From Staphylococcus muscae (GTDB lineage: Bacteria; Bacillota; Bacilli; Staphylococcales; Staphylococcaceae), in assembly GCF_003019275.1 (NCBI RefSeq), contig NZ_CP027848.1, positions 496,001-560,000 on the forward strand: a DNA stretch of 64,000 bases. Direction: 5' to 3'. Position 1 is the stretch's first letter; every line of letters begins with the position of its first letter. This document shows, piece after piece, positions 37,318 through 47,561 of the stretch. The translations under genes were made by a program, and so were the position numbers. The notes beneath the pieces are model-generated. The model saw only the letters and a program-made list of their open reading frames with translations, had not been told where the DNA came from and ran no database searches.

Positions 37318-38304
37318 ATGAAAACAATTGAAAGCATTATTATCGGTGGCGGACCATGTGGTTTGAGTGCTGCAATCGAACAGCAAAAGAAAGGCATTGA
37401 AACATTAATTATTGAAAAAGGGAATGTTGTAGAAGCCCTTTATCATTACCCAACACATCAAACTTTCTTTTCTTCAAGTGACAAACTCAGTATCGGTGAT
37501 GTGCCATTTATTGTTGAAGACTTAAAACCACGCCGAAACCAAGCGCTCGTTTATTATCGAGAAGTCGTCAAACATCATCAATTAAAAGTTAATACTTTTG
37601 AAGAAGTATTAACCGTTCGTAAAATGAACAATCACTTTACGATTACAACAACAAAAGATGTCTATCAATGCCGATTCTTGACAATTGCAACAGGTTATTA
37701 TGGTCAACCAAATGCATTGGAGGTTGATGGCGCTACTTTACCAAAAGTAATGCACTATTTTAAAGAAGCTCATCCATACTTCAATCAAAATGTCGTTATT
37801 ATCGGTGGTAAAAACTCAGCAGTTGATGCTGCGATTGAGTTGGAAAAAGCCAATGCTAATGTGACAGTTATTTATCGTGGTTCAGATTATTCACCATCTG
37901 TAAAACCATGGATATTACCGAATTTTGATTCGCTTGTTCGTCGCGGAAATATCGATATGTATTTCGATAGTCATGTAACAGAAATTACAGACTCAACAGT
38001 TACTTTTGAGACTAATGGCGAGACAAAAACAATAGACAATGACTTTGTATTTGCAATGATTGGTTATCACCCAGATTATGATTTTCTAACATCAGTTGGT
38101 ATCGATATTAATACGACAAGTTATGGAACAGCACCTGTCTATAATAAAGATACGTATGAAACAAATGTCGAAAATTGTTATATCGCAGGGGTTATTGCTG
38201 CAGGGACAGATGCAAATAGTATCTTCATAGAAAATGGCAAATATCATGGTGTATCTATCGCACAAGATATTTTAACTAAAAAGCAATCACCATTAGAATC
38301 GTAA
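37318..38304 (+). CDS. ypdA: Bacillithiol disulfide reductase YpdA
   Basis: A 328-residue FAD- and NADPH-dependent reductase of oxidised bacillithiol. It opens with the FAD motif IIIGGGPCGLSAAIEQ, whose cysteine is the reactive residue of YpdA proteins, followed by YPTHQTFFSSSDKLSIGD, the second nucleotide site VVIIGGKNSAVDAAIELE and the end NCYIAGVIAAGTDANS. The ATG at 37318 (MKTIESIII) aligns with the family start, but has only agtaaag before it; the ATG at 37279 would add a hydrophobic 13-residue stretch. It follows ebpS and precedes ansA as in S. aureus. Confidence 0.92.
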   Translation: MKTIESIIIGGGPCGLSAAIEQQKKGIETLIIEKGNVVEALYHYPTHQTFFSSSDKLSIGDVPFIVEDLKPRRNQALVYYREVVKHHQLKVNTFEEVLTVRKMNNHFTITTTKDVYQCRFLTIATGYYGQPNALEVDGATLPKVMHYFKEAHPYFNQNVVIIGGKNSAVDAAIELEKANANVTVIYRGSDYSPSVKPWILPNFDSLVRRGNIDMYFDSHVTEITDSTVTFETNGETKTIDNDFVFAMIGYHPDYDFLTSVGIDINTTSYGTAPVYNKDTYETNVENCYIAGVIAAGTDANSIFIENGKYHGVSIAQDILTKKQSPLES

Positions 38305-38312
38305 TGACATAT

Positions 38313-38358
38313 AAAAAGTGAGCGGAAGACCTCATCGTGGTCTACCACTCACTTTTTT
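38313..38358. terminator. Terminator between ypdA and the orphan gene
   Basis: AAAAAGTGAG (38313-38322) pairs with CTCACTTTTT (38348-38357); an inner AAGACC/GGTCT pairing continues the stem. A and T runs on both sides allow action on both strands. Confidence 0.8.
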
Positions 38359-38391
38359 ATATTTTATTGTTGCCCAATGAAGACAACTTGG

Positions 38392-38697
38392 CTAAAAAGA
38401 ATACAGCTCGTCTTTTGTAGTGTTTAGCTTAATTGCTAAGCCAGATTCTGTACTCATATTTGAATGACGTAAACCAGAATCCAGATTTGCATAGACAGAT
38501 AAAACATCTAAACCAAAATCAATGATTGTCATATTGATATCTGGTTCTATAAAATAAACTTCAGAAACAGGAGGTGTAAGTTCAAAACACTTCAAGTTCT
38601 TCATATCACTACTAAACATAACAAAATCTGTCACAATCGTGTGTTTCTCAAATGTACTAGAAACATCAAAATAAAATACCGTCATTTGATCTTCCAT
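38392..38697 (-). CDS. Hypothetical protein, 101 residues
   Basis: I do not recognise this protein. It is acidic, lacks a signal peptide or membrane segment, and reads as mixed beta strands (MTVFYFDVSSTF, AIKLNTTKDELYSF). One cysteine (LKCFEL). The frame is uninterrupted over 101 codons and faces a terminator shared with ypdA, which favours a real gene; S. aureus has none here as I recall. No clear ribosome site precedes the ATG at 38697; the second ATG at 38685 has a weak GGAAG five bases before it and may be the true start. Confidence 0.5.
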   Translation of the reverse strand: MEDQMTVFYFDVSSTFEKHTIVTDFVMFSSDMKNLKCFELTPPVSEVYFIEPDINMTIIDFGLDVLSVYANLDSGLRHSNMSTESGLAIKLNTTKDELYSF

Positions 38698-38994
38698 TTT
38701 TATATTTTATAAAGAAAAAAATGATGGATCCTTGACTTTCTAAGAATGAAATAACTTTCAGTACAACTGTGTTTGAAGTCATTTTTAATGTCCTTTTCTT
38801 CAACTTGATAGGAAGATTTTATAAATTTTTACTTTGGAAGACCAATCAACAAATTCTGAGTATACATTTTTCGTTAGAGAAGATAGTATGCTCACAATGA
38901 ATCCATCACATCATCTACTCACTCAACTATTATCACGCTAAAGTAAACAAGTGTGTTACGAACTTGAAGTCGACCTTCAGCCTTCAATTTTTAA
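38698..38994. other. Intergenic stretch between the orphan gene and ansA
   Basis: Nearly 300 AT-rich bases without a supportable gene. The only open stretch worth noting is a 17-codon one starting near 38889 that ends MNPSHHLLTQLLSR, without a ribosome site. The promoter for the minus-strand orphan gene and the end of the ansA transcript must lie here. Confidence 0.4.
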
Positions 38995-39957
38995 TTAATC
39001 ATTAAAATAGTGACGAATTTGATCATGATCGTAATGATTGCTTAGTGCGACTAATAGTTTCAACCGCGCCTTCTGTCCATTCAAACCGTTAGAGAAGATG
39101 ACACCTTTATTTTGCAACTGGTGTCCACCTCCTGCATAACTGTAAACAGCACTCACAATTCCATTAAATGAGCGTGATACGAGCACAATTGGAATTTGAG
39201 CTGCGAGACATTTGTCCAATCCACTTAATGCAGTAGGTGGTAAGTTACCTTGACCTAAAGCTTCAATCACAATACCATCGACTTGCTGGTCTGCGTAAAA
39301 TGACAACACTTCACTCCCCATATCCATATATGCTTTGATTAACGGAACATTCAGGCGCGTATCAATCTCAGACAAAGTGGTTTTGTCATATGGTCGATGG
39401 TGGAAATAAATACCTGACTTCGTAATAACACCTAAAGGACCATGATTGGGGCTTTGAAATGTATTCGTATTTGATGTGTGGGTTTTCGTCACATTACGTG
39501 CTGTATGTATTTCATCATTAAATACAACCATAACGCCTTTGTGATGAGATGCATCTGCTACGGCAACACGAATAGATGCAATAAAGTTGTATAGACCATC
39601 TGAGCCAATTTCATTAGATGAACGCATCGCACCCGTGATAACAACTGGTTTTGTGATTGAAAGTGTCAGGTCGAGAAGAAAAGCTGTTTCTTCTAATGTA
39701 TCTGTACCATGAGTGATAACGAACCCATCAAATTCATCGCAGTGCGACATAATGAGTTGTCTAATTTCATCGACATGACGAATTGAAATGTGTGGAGATG
39801 GAACAGTAAAAGGCATCACTTCTTTAATATTGGCGTATGTTTGTATCAGCTCTTGATGATTCGCAATAGGATTATCGCCATTTGTGTTGACTGTATTTGA
39901 TTCATCTTGAGACATACTAATCGTTCCGCCTGTATGTATCACTAATATTTTTTTCAT
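38995..39957 (-). CDS. ansA: L-asparaginase
   Basis: A 320-residue enzyme that hydrolyses asparagine to aspartate and ammonia. Both active-site threonines are present: VIHTGGTISMSQ near the N terminus and VITHGTDTLEETAFLLD near residue 85; ITGAMRSSNEIGSDG and the C-terminal GNLPP region also fit. There is no signal peptide, so it is cytoplasmic. A strong ggagga site precedes the ATG. It is divergent from cmk with about 75 bases between them. Confidence 0.94.
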   Translation of the reverse strand: MKKILVIHTGGTISMSQDESNTVNTNGDNPIANHQELIQTYANIKEVMPFTVPSPHISIRHVDEIRQLIMSHCDEFDGFVITHGTDTLEETAFLLDLTLSITKPVVITGAMRSSNEIGSDGLYNFIASIRVAVADASHHKGVMVVFNDEIHTARNVTKTHTSNTNTFQSPNHGPLGVITKSGIYFHHRPYDKTTLSEIDTRLNVPLIKAYMDMGSEVLSFYADQQVDGIVIEALGQGNLPPTALSGLDKCLAAQIPIVLVSRSFNGIVSAVYSYAGGGHQLQNKGVIFSNGLNGQKARLKLLVALSNHYDHDQIRHYFND

Positions 39958-39979
39958 TTGATTTCCTCCTGTTAAATAG

Positions 39980-40702
<723 letters not shown>

Positions 40703-40722
40703 GTTAGAAATGTGGAAATTTC

Positions 40723-40760
40723 TTGACAATTTGTGTCATTTGTAAGATGTTATTAATATG
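40723..40760 (+). promoter_or_regulatory. rpsA promoter region candidate
   Basis: TTGACA at 40723-40728 is a consensus -35 box and also starts a TGACA-ATTTG-TGTCA inverted repeat (40724-40738). A matching -10 at 17 bases is weak; better AT-rich hexamers lie at 21-22 bases. The call is tentative. Confidence 0.35.
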
Positions 40761-40784
40761 TAGTAATACAAGGAGGCATATAAG

Positions 40785-41966
40785 ATGACAGAAGAATTCA
40801 ATGAATCAATGATTACAGACATTAAAGAAGGCGACAAGGTTACAGGTGAAGTACAACAAATTAATGACAAACATGTCGTTGTACATGTAAACGGCGCAAA
40901 ATTCAATGGGATTATCCCAATCAGCCAATTGACAACACATCACGTAGAAGATGCTAATGAAGTTGTTAAAGTTGGCGACGAAATTGGAGCATACGTAACA
41001 AAAATCGAAATTGACGAAGAAAACGAATCTGGTAGTTATATCTTATCTAAACGTCAATTAGAAGAAGAAAAATCGTATGAATTCTTACAAGAGAAACTCG
41101 ATAACAATGAAACAATTGAAGCGACTGTTACAGAGGTTGTTAAAGGTGGATTAGTTGTAGATGTAGGTCAACGTGGCTTTATTCCTGCATCACTGATTTC
41201 AACTGATTACATTGAAGATTTCTCTGATTATGAAGGCAAAGTACTTGAACTTAAAGTTGAAGAGCTAGACCCTTCAAATAATCGTGTCATCCTTAGCCGT
41301 AAAGCCGTTGAAGCGGAAGAAAATGCAAAGAAAAAAGAAGCGCTTTTAAACTCTATTAAAGAAGGCGACGTTTTAGAAGGCAAAGTTGCCCGTCTTGCTA
41401 ACTTTGGTGCTTTTATCGATCTTGGCGGTGTTGACGGTTTGGTTCACGTATCTGAGTTATCTCACGAACACGTTTCTTCTCCTGACGAAGTTGTAGCTGT
41501 TGGTGATACAGTAAAAGTCAAAGTACGTTCTGTTGAGCCAGGTTCTGAACGTGTATCTTTATCTATTAAAGATACTTTACCGAGCCCATTCGAAACAATT
41601 CAATCAAAATTTAACGAAGGCGATGTTGTAGAAGGTAAAGTCATGCGCCTTGCAAGCTTCGGTGCCTTCGTTGAGATTGGACCTGGATTACAAGGTCTCG
41701 TACACATCTCTGAAATCAGCAACAAACATATCGGTTCTCCAAATGAAGTGTTAGAACCAGGCCAAACAGTAGATGCTAAAATTTTAGGTATTAATCCTGC
41801 TGAAGAACGTATCTCACTTTCTATTAAAGCAGCAGCACCTGCTGAAGAGACGAACGAAGCATCACCAGAAACAACAGAACAATATACACTATCAACAGAC
41901 GATGACAGCAACAACCCAACTTTAGGGGATGTATTCGCTGATAAATTTAAAAACCTTAACCTTTAA
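40785..41966 (+). CDS. rpsA: 30S ribosomal protein S1-like RNA-binding protein
   Basis: A 393-residue protein with four S1 domains (about 15-85, 100-170, 190-255, 275-345), the last two being near copies (DVLEGKVARLANFGAFIDLGG and DVVEGKVMRLASFGAFVEIG, given as paired family cores). This is the short Gram-positive form; E. coli S1 has six domains. The C-terminal tail is acidic and of low complexity (EETNEASPETTEQY). It probably binds mRNA and the ribosome, but is not strictly required for initiation in Firmicutes. A ggagg site precedes the ATG. Confidence 0.92.
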   Translation: MTEEFNESMITDIKEGDKVTGEVQQINDKHVVVHVNGAKFNGIIPISQLTTHHVEDANEVVKVGDEIGAYVTKIEIDEENESGSYILSKRQLEEEKSYEFLQEKLDNNETIEATVTEVVKGGLVVDVGQRGFIPASLISTDYIEDFSDYEGKVLELKVEELDPSNNRVILSRKAVEAEENAKKKEALLNSIKEGDVLEGKVARLANFGAFIDLGGVDGLVHVSELSHEHVSSPDEVVAVGDTVKVKVRSVEPGSERVSLSIKDTLPSPFETIQSKFNEGDVVEGKVMRLASFGAFVEIGPGLQGLVHISEISNKHIGSPNEVLEPGQTVDAKILGINPAEERISLSIKAAAPAEETNEASPETTEQYTLSTDDDSNNPTLGDVFADKFKNLNL

Positions 41967-41985
41967 TTCATTAATGTCTAAGCGC

Positions 41986-42028
41986 AGACTGATAAGTTAC
42001 ACTATGTAGCTTATCAGTCTATTATTTT
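41986..42028 (+). terminator. Terminator after rpsA
   Basis: Stem AGACTGATAAG (41986-41996) pairs with CTTATCAGTCT (42010-42020), followed by attatttt. Confidence 0.75.
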
Positions 42029-42301
42029 GTGGTGAAGACTTGTCACATATACGCTTTTAACTTAAATTCGTTATTATGTCTGATTGCTTTCCAGTTTTCC
42101 TTATCACAAAAGACCATGCTATAATACAAATAATGAAAAATTCACATTTAAGAGGACTGAGATAGAGAAACTATCCTACTCCCTAAAAAGAAACACAACT
42201 AGCATTATGAAAAGGTGTAGAAATGATATTTTTTGAAAAACGACATTTCTGTGATGGATATGCTAGAATAATAAAGATATTGATAGAGAGGAAGAACAAT
42301 T
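42029..42301 (+). promoter_or_regulatory. Leader and promoter region of der
   Basis: With the terminator before it this is a 335-base gap. TGCTATAAT at 42117-42125 is an extended -10 element; a second one, TGCTAGAAT, lies at 42261-42269. Between them is GGACTGAGATAG with a short GATAG/CTATC hairpin, similar to other intergenic segments in this window. No gene is visible. agaggaagaa precedes the der start. Confidence 0.5.
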
Positions 42302-43612
42302 ATGACGAAACCAGTAGTGGCGATTGTAGGTCGCCCAAACGTTGGGAAATCAACGATATTTAACCGTATTGTTGGCGAACGTGTCTCTATTGTAGAAGAT
42401 ACACCAGGTATTACACGAGATCGAATTTATGCAAGTGGTGATTGGCTTACACATGATTTTAATATAATCGATACAGGTGGTATTGAAATAGGAGACGCAC
42501 CATTCCAAACGCAAATTCGTGCACAAGCTGAAATTGCGATTGATGAAGCGGACGTCATCATCTTTATGACGAATGTTCGTGAAGGTGTTACACAAAGCGA
42601 CGAGATGGTTGCTCAAATGCTTTATAAGTCAAAAAAGCCTGTGGTACTTGCCGTAAACAAAGTTGATAACCCTGAAATGCGCAACGATATTTATGATTTC
42701 TATACATTAGGATTTGGCGAACCATATCCACTTTCAGGATCACACGGTCTTGGACTAGGCGACTTGTTAGAAGCAGTCGCAAAACACTTCAAACCTGAAG
42801 AAGAAGACCCATATGATGATTCTGTTATCAGATTATCATTGATTGGTCGCCCAAATGTTGGTAAATCTAGTCTTGTTAACGCAATATTAGGTGAAGAACG
42901 TGTCATCGTTTCAAATATTGCAGGGACAACACGTGATGCGATTGATACAGAATATAGTTATGACGGACAAGATTATGTCCTTATTGATACAGCAGGGATG
43001 CGTAAAAAAGGGAAAGTGTATGAAACGACAGAAAAATATTCTGTCCTACGTGCGCTAAAGGCGATTGAACGTTCTAATGTTGTACTCGTCGTCTTAGACG
43101 CAGAAGCAGGAATCATTGAACAAGATAAGCGTGTTGCTGGCTATGCCCATGAAGAAGGTAAAGCCATCGTCATCGTTGTCAACAAATGGGATACGTTAGA
43201 AAAAGACAGTAAAACGATGAAACGTTTTATGGATGATATTCGTAATAACTTCCAATTTTTAGATTATGCACAAATCGCATTCGTATCAGCTAAAGAAGGA
43301 ACACGTTTACGTACGCTATTCCCACTGATTAATGAAGCGAGTGAAAATCATAAAAAACGTGTTCAAAGTTCTACATTAAACGAAGTTATCACTGATGCAA
43401 TTTCTATGAACCCAACGCCAACAGATAAAGGTCGTCGCTTAAATATTTTCTATACAACACAAGTTGCGATTGAACCACCGACATTTGTTGTATTCGTTAA
43501 CGATGTAGAGCTCATGCACTTTTCTTATAAACGCTATTTAGAAAATCAAATTCGAAGTGCCTTTGGTTTTGAAGGTACACCCGTACACATTATCGCTCGT
43601 AAGCGAAATTAG
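42302..43612 (+). CDS. der: Ribosome biogenesis GTPase Der (EngA)
   Basis: A 436-residue essential GTPase for 50S assembly with two GTP-binding domains in tandem. The first has [23 protein letters not shown] and NKVDN; the second [25 protein letters not shown] and NKWDT. A KH-like domain follows (about 350-436). Length and motif order are normal for the family. gpsA follows after 21 bases, as in S. aureus and Bacillus. Confidence 0.97.
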   Translation: MTKPVVAIVGRPNVGKSTIFNRIVGERVSIVEDTPGITRDRIYASGDWLTHDFNIIDTGGIEIGDAPFQTQIRAQAEIAIDEADVIIFMTNVREGVTQSDEMVAQMLYKSKKPVVLAVNKVDNPEMRNDIYDFYTLGFGEPYPLSGSHGLGLGDLLEAVAKHFKPEEEDPYDDSVIRLSLIGRPNVGKSSLVNAILGEERVIVSNIAGTTRDAIDTEYSYDGQDYVLIDTAGMRKKGKVYETTEKYSVLRALKAIERSNVVLVVLDAEAGIIEQDKRVAGYAHEEGKAIVIVVNKWDTLEKDSKTMKRFMDDIRNNFQFLDYAQIAFVSAKEGTRLRTLFPLINEASENHKKRVQSSTLNEVITDAISMNPTPTDKGRRLNIFYTTQVAIEPPTFVVFVNDVELMHFSYKRYLENQIRSAFGFEGTPVHIIARKRN

Positions 43613-43633
43613 TAAAATGGAGGGCATATCAAT

Positions 43634-44632
43634 ATGACTGCAATTACAGTATTCGGTACAGGGAGTTTTGGTACAGCATTAGCGAATGTCCTAGCAGACA
43701 ATGGGCACGACACATTGATGTGGGGGAAAACAGCCAAAACTGTTGAAGAAATCAATACGAAACATACAAACTCTGCGTATTTAAAAGAAGCAACGATGAA
43801 TAATGCAGTTCGTGCAACGACTGATATTCAATCAGCTGTCGATCATGCAGATATTTATTTGGTTGCAATACCTACTAAAGCTATTCGTACAGTATTATCA
43901 CAAGTTGATGAACGATTAACTTCAAAGAAACAGTTCATTCATGTAGCAAAAGGGATTGAAAATAAAACTTTCAAACGTGTTTCAGAAATGATTGAAGACG
44001 AGATTTCTCTTGAACACAATGGGGGTGTCGGTGTCTTGTCCGGCCCAAGTCACGCTGAAGAAGTTGTTATTCAACAGCCGACAACTGTTGCAGCAGCTTC
44101 AAGTTGTCCCGAATTATGCAAAACCATTCAAGACTTATTTATGACAGATTATTTACGTGTCTATACGAATGAAGATTTGATTGGTGTTGAAATCGGCGGG
44201 GCACTGAAAAATATAATTGCGATAGCGAGTGGCGTTCTTGCTGGCTTAGGTTATGGTGATAATGCAAAAGCTGCACTCATTACACGTGGTTTGGCCGAAA
44301 TTACACGACTTGGTGTCAAGTTAGGTGCAGACCCACTGACATTCCAAGGTTTAGGAGGAATTGGTGATTTGATTGTGACATGTACATCAACACATTCACG
44401 CAACTACTCGCTAGGCTTTGCACTTGGAAGTGGAAAAACATTGCAAGAAATACTCGATGAAATGAACATGGTTGCTGAAGGTGTTTATACAACCGAATCT
44501 GTTTATCACTTAGCGAAACAAATGGATGTTGATATGCCAATCACGAATGCACTTTATCACGTGTTATTCGAATCACAACCAGTCGAAGAAGCACTGAAAG
44601 ATTTAATGGGTAGAACAAAAAAATCAGAGTAA
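43634..44632 (+). CDS. gpsA: Glycerol-3-phosphate dehydrogenase (NAD(P)+)
   Basis: A 332-residue enzyme that reduces dihydroxyacetone phosphate to glycerol 3-phosphate for membrane lipid synthesis. The nucleotide site is [19 protein letters not shown], followed by [21 protein letters not shown], and the catalytic lysine region [38 protein letters not shown] closes the active site. Cytoplasmic. A ggagggc site precedes the ATG. It is probably cotranscribed with der. Confidence 0.96.
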   Translation: MTAITVFGTGSFGTALANVLADNGHDTLMWGKTAKTVEEINTKHTNSAYLKEATMNNAVRATTDIQSAVDHADIYLVAIPTKAIRTVLSQVDERLTSKKQFIHVAKGIENKTFKRVSEMIEDEISLEHNGGVGVLSGPSHAEEVVIQQPTTVAAASSCPELCKTIQDLFMTDYLRVYTNEDLIGVEIGGALKNIIAIASGVLAGLGYGDNAKAALITRGLAEITRLGVKLGADPLTFQGLGGIGDLIVTCTSTHSRNYSLGFALGSGKTLQEILDEMNMVAEGVYTTESVYHLAKQMDVDMPITNALYHVLFESQPVEEALKDLMGRTKKSE

Positions 44633-44758
44633 TTTAATCCATTTTATTAAATTTGGGATATTTCAATACTAAAAAATCATTAAAAATGCGATGAAACCGC
44701 CGTTTTTCGTATATAAATGATTGCAGATATACCTAATATTGTGTTAAAGTCATACCAT

Positions 44759-44779
44759 AATGATAAATGAGTTATCATT
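44759..44779. repeat. Inverted repeat in the hup promoter/leader
   Basis: AATGATAA (44759-44766) and TTATCATT (44772-44779) form a perfect 8 bp inverted repeat with a five-base spacer, 30 bases before the hup start. It could be an operator or a short leader hairpin. Confidence 0.5.
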
Positions 44780-44808
44780 ACATAACCTTTAAGGAGGCGA
44801 ACTTGGAA

Positions 44809-45081
44809 ATGAACAAAACAGACTTAATCAACGCGGTTGCTGAACAAGCAGACTTAACTAAAAAAGATGCGAGCTTAGCAGTTGATGCCGTTTTCGAATC
44901 AATTCAAAACTCACTAGCTAAAGGTGACAAAGTACAATTAATCGGTTTCGGAAACTTCGAAGTACGTGAACGTGCTGCTCGTAAAGGACGCAACCCACAA
45001 ACAGGTAAAGAAATCGACATCCCTGCAAGCAAAGTACCAGCTTTCAAAGCAGGTAAAGCTTTAAAAGACGCAGTTAAATAA
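44809..45081 (+). CDS. hup: DNA-binding protein HU
   Basis: A 90-residue nucleoid protein that bends DNA without sequence preference. It contains the HU signature [21 protein letters not shown] (cited as the family core [14 protein letters not shown]) and the DNA-binding beta arm ending [11 protein letters not shown]. Only this HU is known in staphylococci. The ATG at 44809 gives the usual length; AAGGAGG is 11 bases upstream, and an in-frame TTG at 44803 is a weaker option. Codon use is strongly biased, as expected of an abundant protein. Confidence 0.97.
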   Translation: MNKTDLINAVAEQADLTKKDASLAVDAVFESIQNSLAKGDKVQLIGFGNFEVRERAARKGRNPQTGKEIDIPASKVPAFKAGKALKDAVK

Positions 45082-45097
45082 TTCTTTTATCTACAAG

Positions 45098-45127
45098 AAA
45101 GCCCTCATCACGATGTGGGTTTTTTTG
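45098..45127 (+). terminator. Intrinsic terminator of hup
   Basis: AAAGCCCTCAT (45098-45108) pairs with ATGTGGGTTT (45113-45123, one mismatch) around a four-base loop and is followed by ttttg. Confidence 0.8.
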
Positions 45128-45225
45128 TTTGCCGTTATATTTAATACGTCATTCCGATAATTCGCATTTTATTTTTTAGGGGTTAGTGTTAATATAGAAA
45201 GTGACTAAATTGAGAGGTGACGCAC

Positions 45226-45792
45226 ATGTCAAATACGTATCAGTTACTCGAACAACAAATTAATCAACGTTTAGACAGAATAGAACAACCGCAAGTGATA
45301 CATATCAATCATGCGTTGAGTCATGTGCTTGACCCGTTACATATTCCGATCCAAGCAAAACTTGCATGTCTCTCAATTGATACCTCGTTGAAACACCTCG
45401 ATGAAGTCAGTTATCATGGGATTGAACGAGATGGAATTCTCATTGGAGATTTATTAAGTGCACATTATTACACGTTGCTGTCAGAACTAGACAATACAGA
45501 ATTTCAATTAAAAATGAGCCAAGCAATCGTTAAAATCAATGAGCTGAAGTCATCATTACAACATCAGGCTGATTATATCCCACAATCGCAAGTTGTCGAA
45601 ATCATCTATCAGATTGAAACATTGTTGTTGCAACAAGTCTTAGATGTGTATCAACCTGATAAGATGGCAGGTGCAATCACTGCGACACTTATCAAAGAAT
45701 TACAAGTAACAGATCTCAGCTATCTCACACTATTTGATAGTGAGACATCGGATATTCTATTTCGCCAGTTACAAGAAAAATATACAAACTAA
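45226..45792 (+). CDS. hepS: Heptaprenyl diphosphate synthase component 1
   Basis: A 188-residue non-catalytic partner subunit of the two-part long-chain prenyl synthase that builds the menaquinone side chain. Sequence similarity in this family is low; I identify it by its helical nature, length and position immediately before menG and hepT, the hepS-menG-hepT order of Bacillus and S. aureus. A segment HIPIQAKLACLSIDTSLKHL is typical of the HEPPP synthase 1 family. The ATG at 45226 is preferred to the GTG at 45217, which lies inside the gagaggtga site. Confidence 0.85.
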   Translation: MSNTYQLLEQQINQRLDRIEQPQVIHINHALSHVLDPLHIPIQAKLACLSIDTSLKHLDEVSYHGIERDGILIGDLLSAHYYTLLSELDNTEFQLKMSQAIVKINELKSSLQHQADYIPQSQVVEIIYQIETLLLQQVLDVYQPDKMAGAITATLIKELQVTDLSYLTLFDSETSDILFRQLQEKYTN

Positions 45793-45805
45793 TGAGGTTT
45801 AAATT

Positions 45806-46522
45806 ATGAGTAAAAACAAAGCAAACAAAGAACAAGTACATGAAGTTTTCCAAAATATTTCAGGAAAATACGATCGTTTAAATAATATTATCAGTTTTGA
45901 ACAACATAAAAGTTGGCGTAAAAAAGTGATGAAAGAAATGAACGTACAACCTGGATCAATCGCTTTAGACGTTTGTTGTGGTACAGCGGATTGGACAATT
46001 GCATTAAGTCACGCCGTAGGTCCAGATGGTGAAGTAACAGGTCTTGATTTTAGTGAAAATATGTTAAAAGTCGGTGAAGAAAAAACAAGTTCAATGGACA
46101 ACATTCGTCTCGTTCAAGGAGACGCAATGGCACTGCCTTTTGAAGATAATACTTTTGATTATGTGACGATTGGATTTGGATTACGTAATATTCCGGATTA
46201 TAAGGTAGCATTAGCAGAGATGTATCGTGTGCTTAAACCAGGCGGTATGGCCGTATGTCTTGAAACAAGCCAACCAACAATACCAGTGTTCAAGCAAGCT
46301 TATCAACTTTACTTTAAATTTATTATGCCATTGTTTGGTAAATTATTCGCCAAGTCTAAGTCAGAATATGAATGGTTACAGCAATCAGCTTTTGACTTCC
46401 CAGATCGAGAAACATTAAAGAAATTGTTTGAAAGTGTACATTTCCAGAATGTTAAAGTTAAAAGCTTTACGGGTGGTGTTGCAGCGATGCACCTCGCTTA
46501 TAAACCGAACACGAATGATTAA
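45806..46522 (+). CDS. menG: Demethylmenaquinone methyltransferase
   Basis: A 238-residue SAM-dependent enzyme (UbiE/MenG) that methylates demethylmenaquinone in the last step of menaquinone synthesis. It shows the family segment [25 protein letters not shown] (start quoted only as [11 protein letters not shown]), SAM motif [28 protein letters not shown] and [24 protein letters not shown] (core GLRNIPD). It lies between the two prenyl synthase subunit genes. Confidence 0.95.
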   Translation: MSKNKANKEQVHEVFQNISGKYDRLNNIISFEQHKSWRKKVMKEMNVQPGSIALDVCCGTADWTIALSHAVGPDGEVTGLDFSENMLKVGEEKTSSMDNIRLVQGDAMALPFEDNTFDYVTIGFGLRNIPDYKVALAEMYRVLKPGGMAVCLETSQPTIPVFKQAYQLYFKFIMPLFGKLFAKSKSEYEWLQQSAFDFPDRETLKKLFESVHFQNVKVKSFTGGVAAMHLAYKPNTND

Positions 46523-46534
46523 AAGGTGAGTAGC

Positions 46535-47491
46535 ATGTCGAAAATTAATTTAAATCAAGAAATAAAGACAATTGAAAAAAGGCTTCAGTCATTGATTAAA
46601 AGCGATGATCCAATTTTGGAATCTGCCGCTAATCATTTATTAAAATCCGGGGGAAAGCGAGTAAGACCTTTATTTGTCATCTTGAGTAGCTATGCTGGCC
46701 CAGATCAAGCGAATGAATCTGCGTATCGCGTTGCAACTGCTCTCGAGCTGATTCATATGGCAACGCTTGTGCATGATGATGTGATTGATTATAGTGACAA
46801 ACGTCGTGGTAAAAAAACGATTGAAAAACAATGGGATAAACCAACTGCTATTTTGACAGGAAATTTCTTACTCGCACGTGCATTAGAATATTTATCTTAT
46901 ATCGAGGATCCACGCATCCATCGTACATTGTCATCGGCAATCACTGAAGTTTGTCGTGGAGAACTTTTTCAATTTCAAGACCAATTCCGATCTGATCAAT
47001 CGATGACGAATTATTTGCGTAGAATCAATCGAAAAACTGCTTTGCTCATTCAATTATCTACCGAAGTCGGAGCGATGACTTCCGATGCTGACGCACAAAC
47101 AGTTCGCACGATGCGCCAAATCGGTCATTATATCGGCATGAGCTTCCAAATTATTGATGATATATTGGACTTTACAAGTACAACAGAGAAGTTAGGTAAA
47201 CCTGTCGGCAGCGACTTGCGTAACGGTCATTTAACATTACCTGTACTATTAGAAATGCGCCAAGATAAGATATTTAAACAAAAAGTTGCATTGCTTCATC
47301 AAGACGCAGATGCCGAATTGTTTGAAGAATGTATTGCACAAATTAGACGTTCTGATGTGATAGCACAGTCAAAAGAGATAAGTGCACAATATCTAAACAA
47401 AGCAACACAACAACTCGATTCATTATCAAATGATGCATTGAAACCACTTTTCCAAAAAATCATTCATAAACTACAACATCGCATTCGTTAA
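46535..47491 (+). CDS. hepT: Heptaprenyl diphosphate synthase component 2
   Basis: The 318-residue catalytic subunit of the menaquinone side-chain synthase. Aspartate-rich motif 1 is LVHDDVIDYSDKRRGK and motif 2 is [33 protein letters not shown] binds substrate. It is related to IspA in this window but longer and without the short-chain features before motif 1. The ATG at 46535 has aaaagg eight bases upstream; a GTG at 46526 overlaps that site. Chain length (seven or eight isoprene units) cannot be read reliably here. Confidence 0.94.
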   Translation: MSKINLNQEIKTIEKRLQSLIKSDDPILESAANHLLKSGGKRVRPLFVILSSYAGPDQANESAYRVATALELIHMATLVHDDVIDYSDKRRGKKTIEKQWDKPTAILTGNFLLARALEYLSYIEDPRIHRTLSSAITEVCRGELFQFQDQFRSDQSMTNYLRRINRKTALLIQLSTEVGAMTSDADAQTVRTMRQIGHYIGMSFQIIDDILDFTSTTEKLGKPVGSDLRNGHLTLPVLLEMRQDKIFKQKVALLHQDADAELFEECIAQIRRSDVIAQSKEISAQYLNKATQQLDSLSNDALKPLFQKIIHKLQHRIR

Positions 47492-47498
47492 ATTGTAA

Positions 47499-47514
47499 TT
47501 GAAAGCGCTTTACA
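47499..47514. promoter_or_regulatory. Cre-like site between hepT and ndk
   Basis: TTGAAAGCGCTTTACA contains the palindrome AAAGCGCTTT and differs from the CcpA consensus by one extra base before the final CA. It sits near 50 bases ahead of ndk. The evidence is motif similarity only. Confidence 0.3.
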
Positions 47515-47561
47515 TACATGATAGTATATTGATGTATGTTTATTAATAAGGGGGATTTTTC

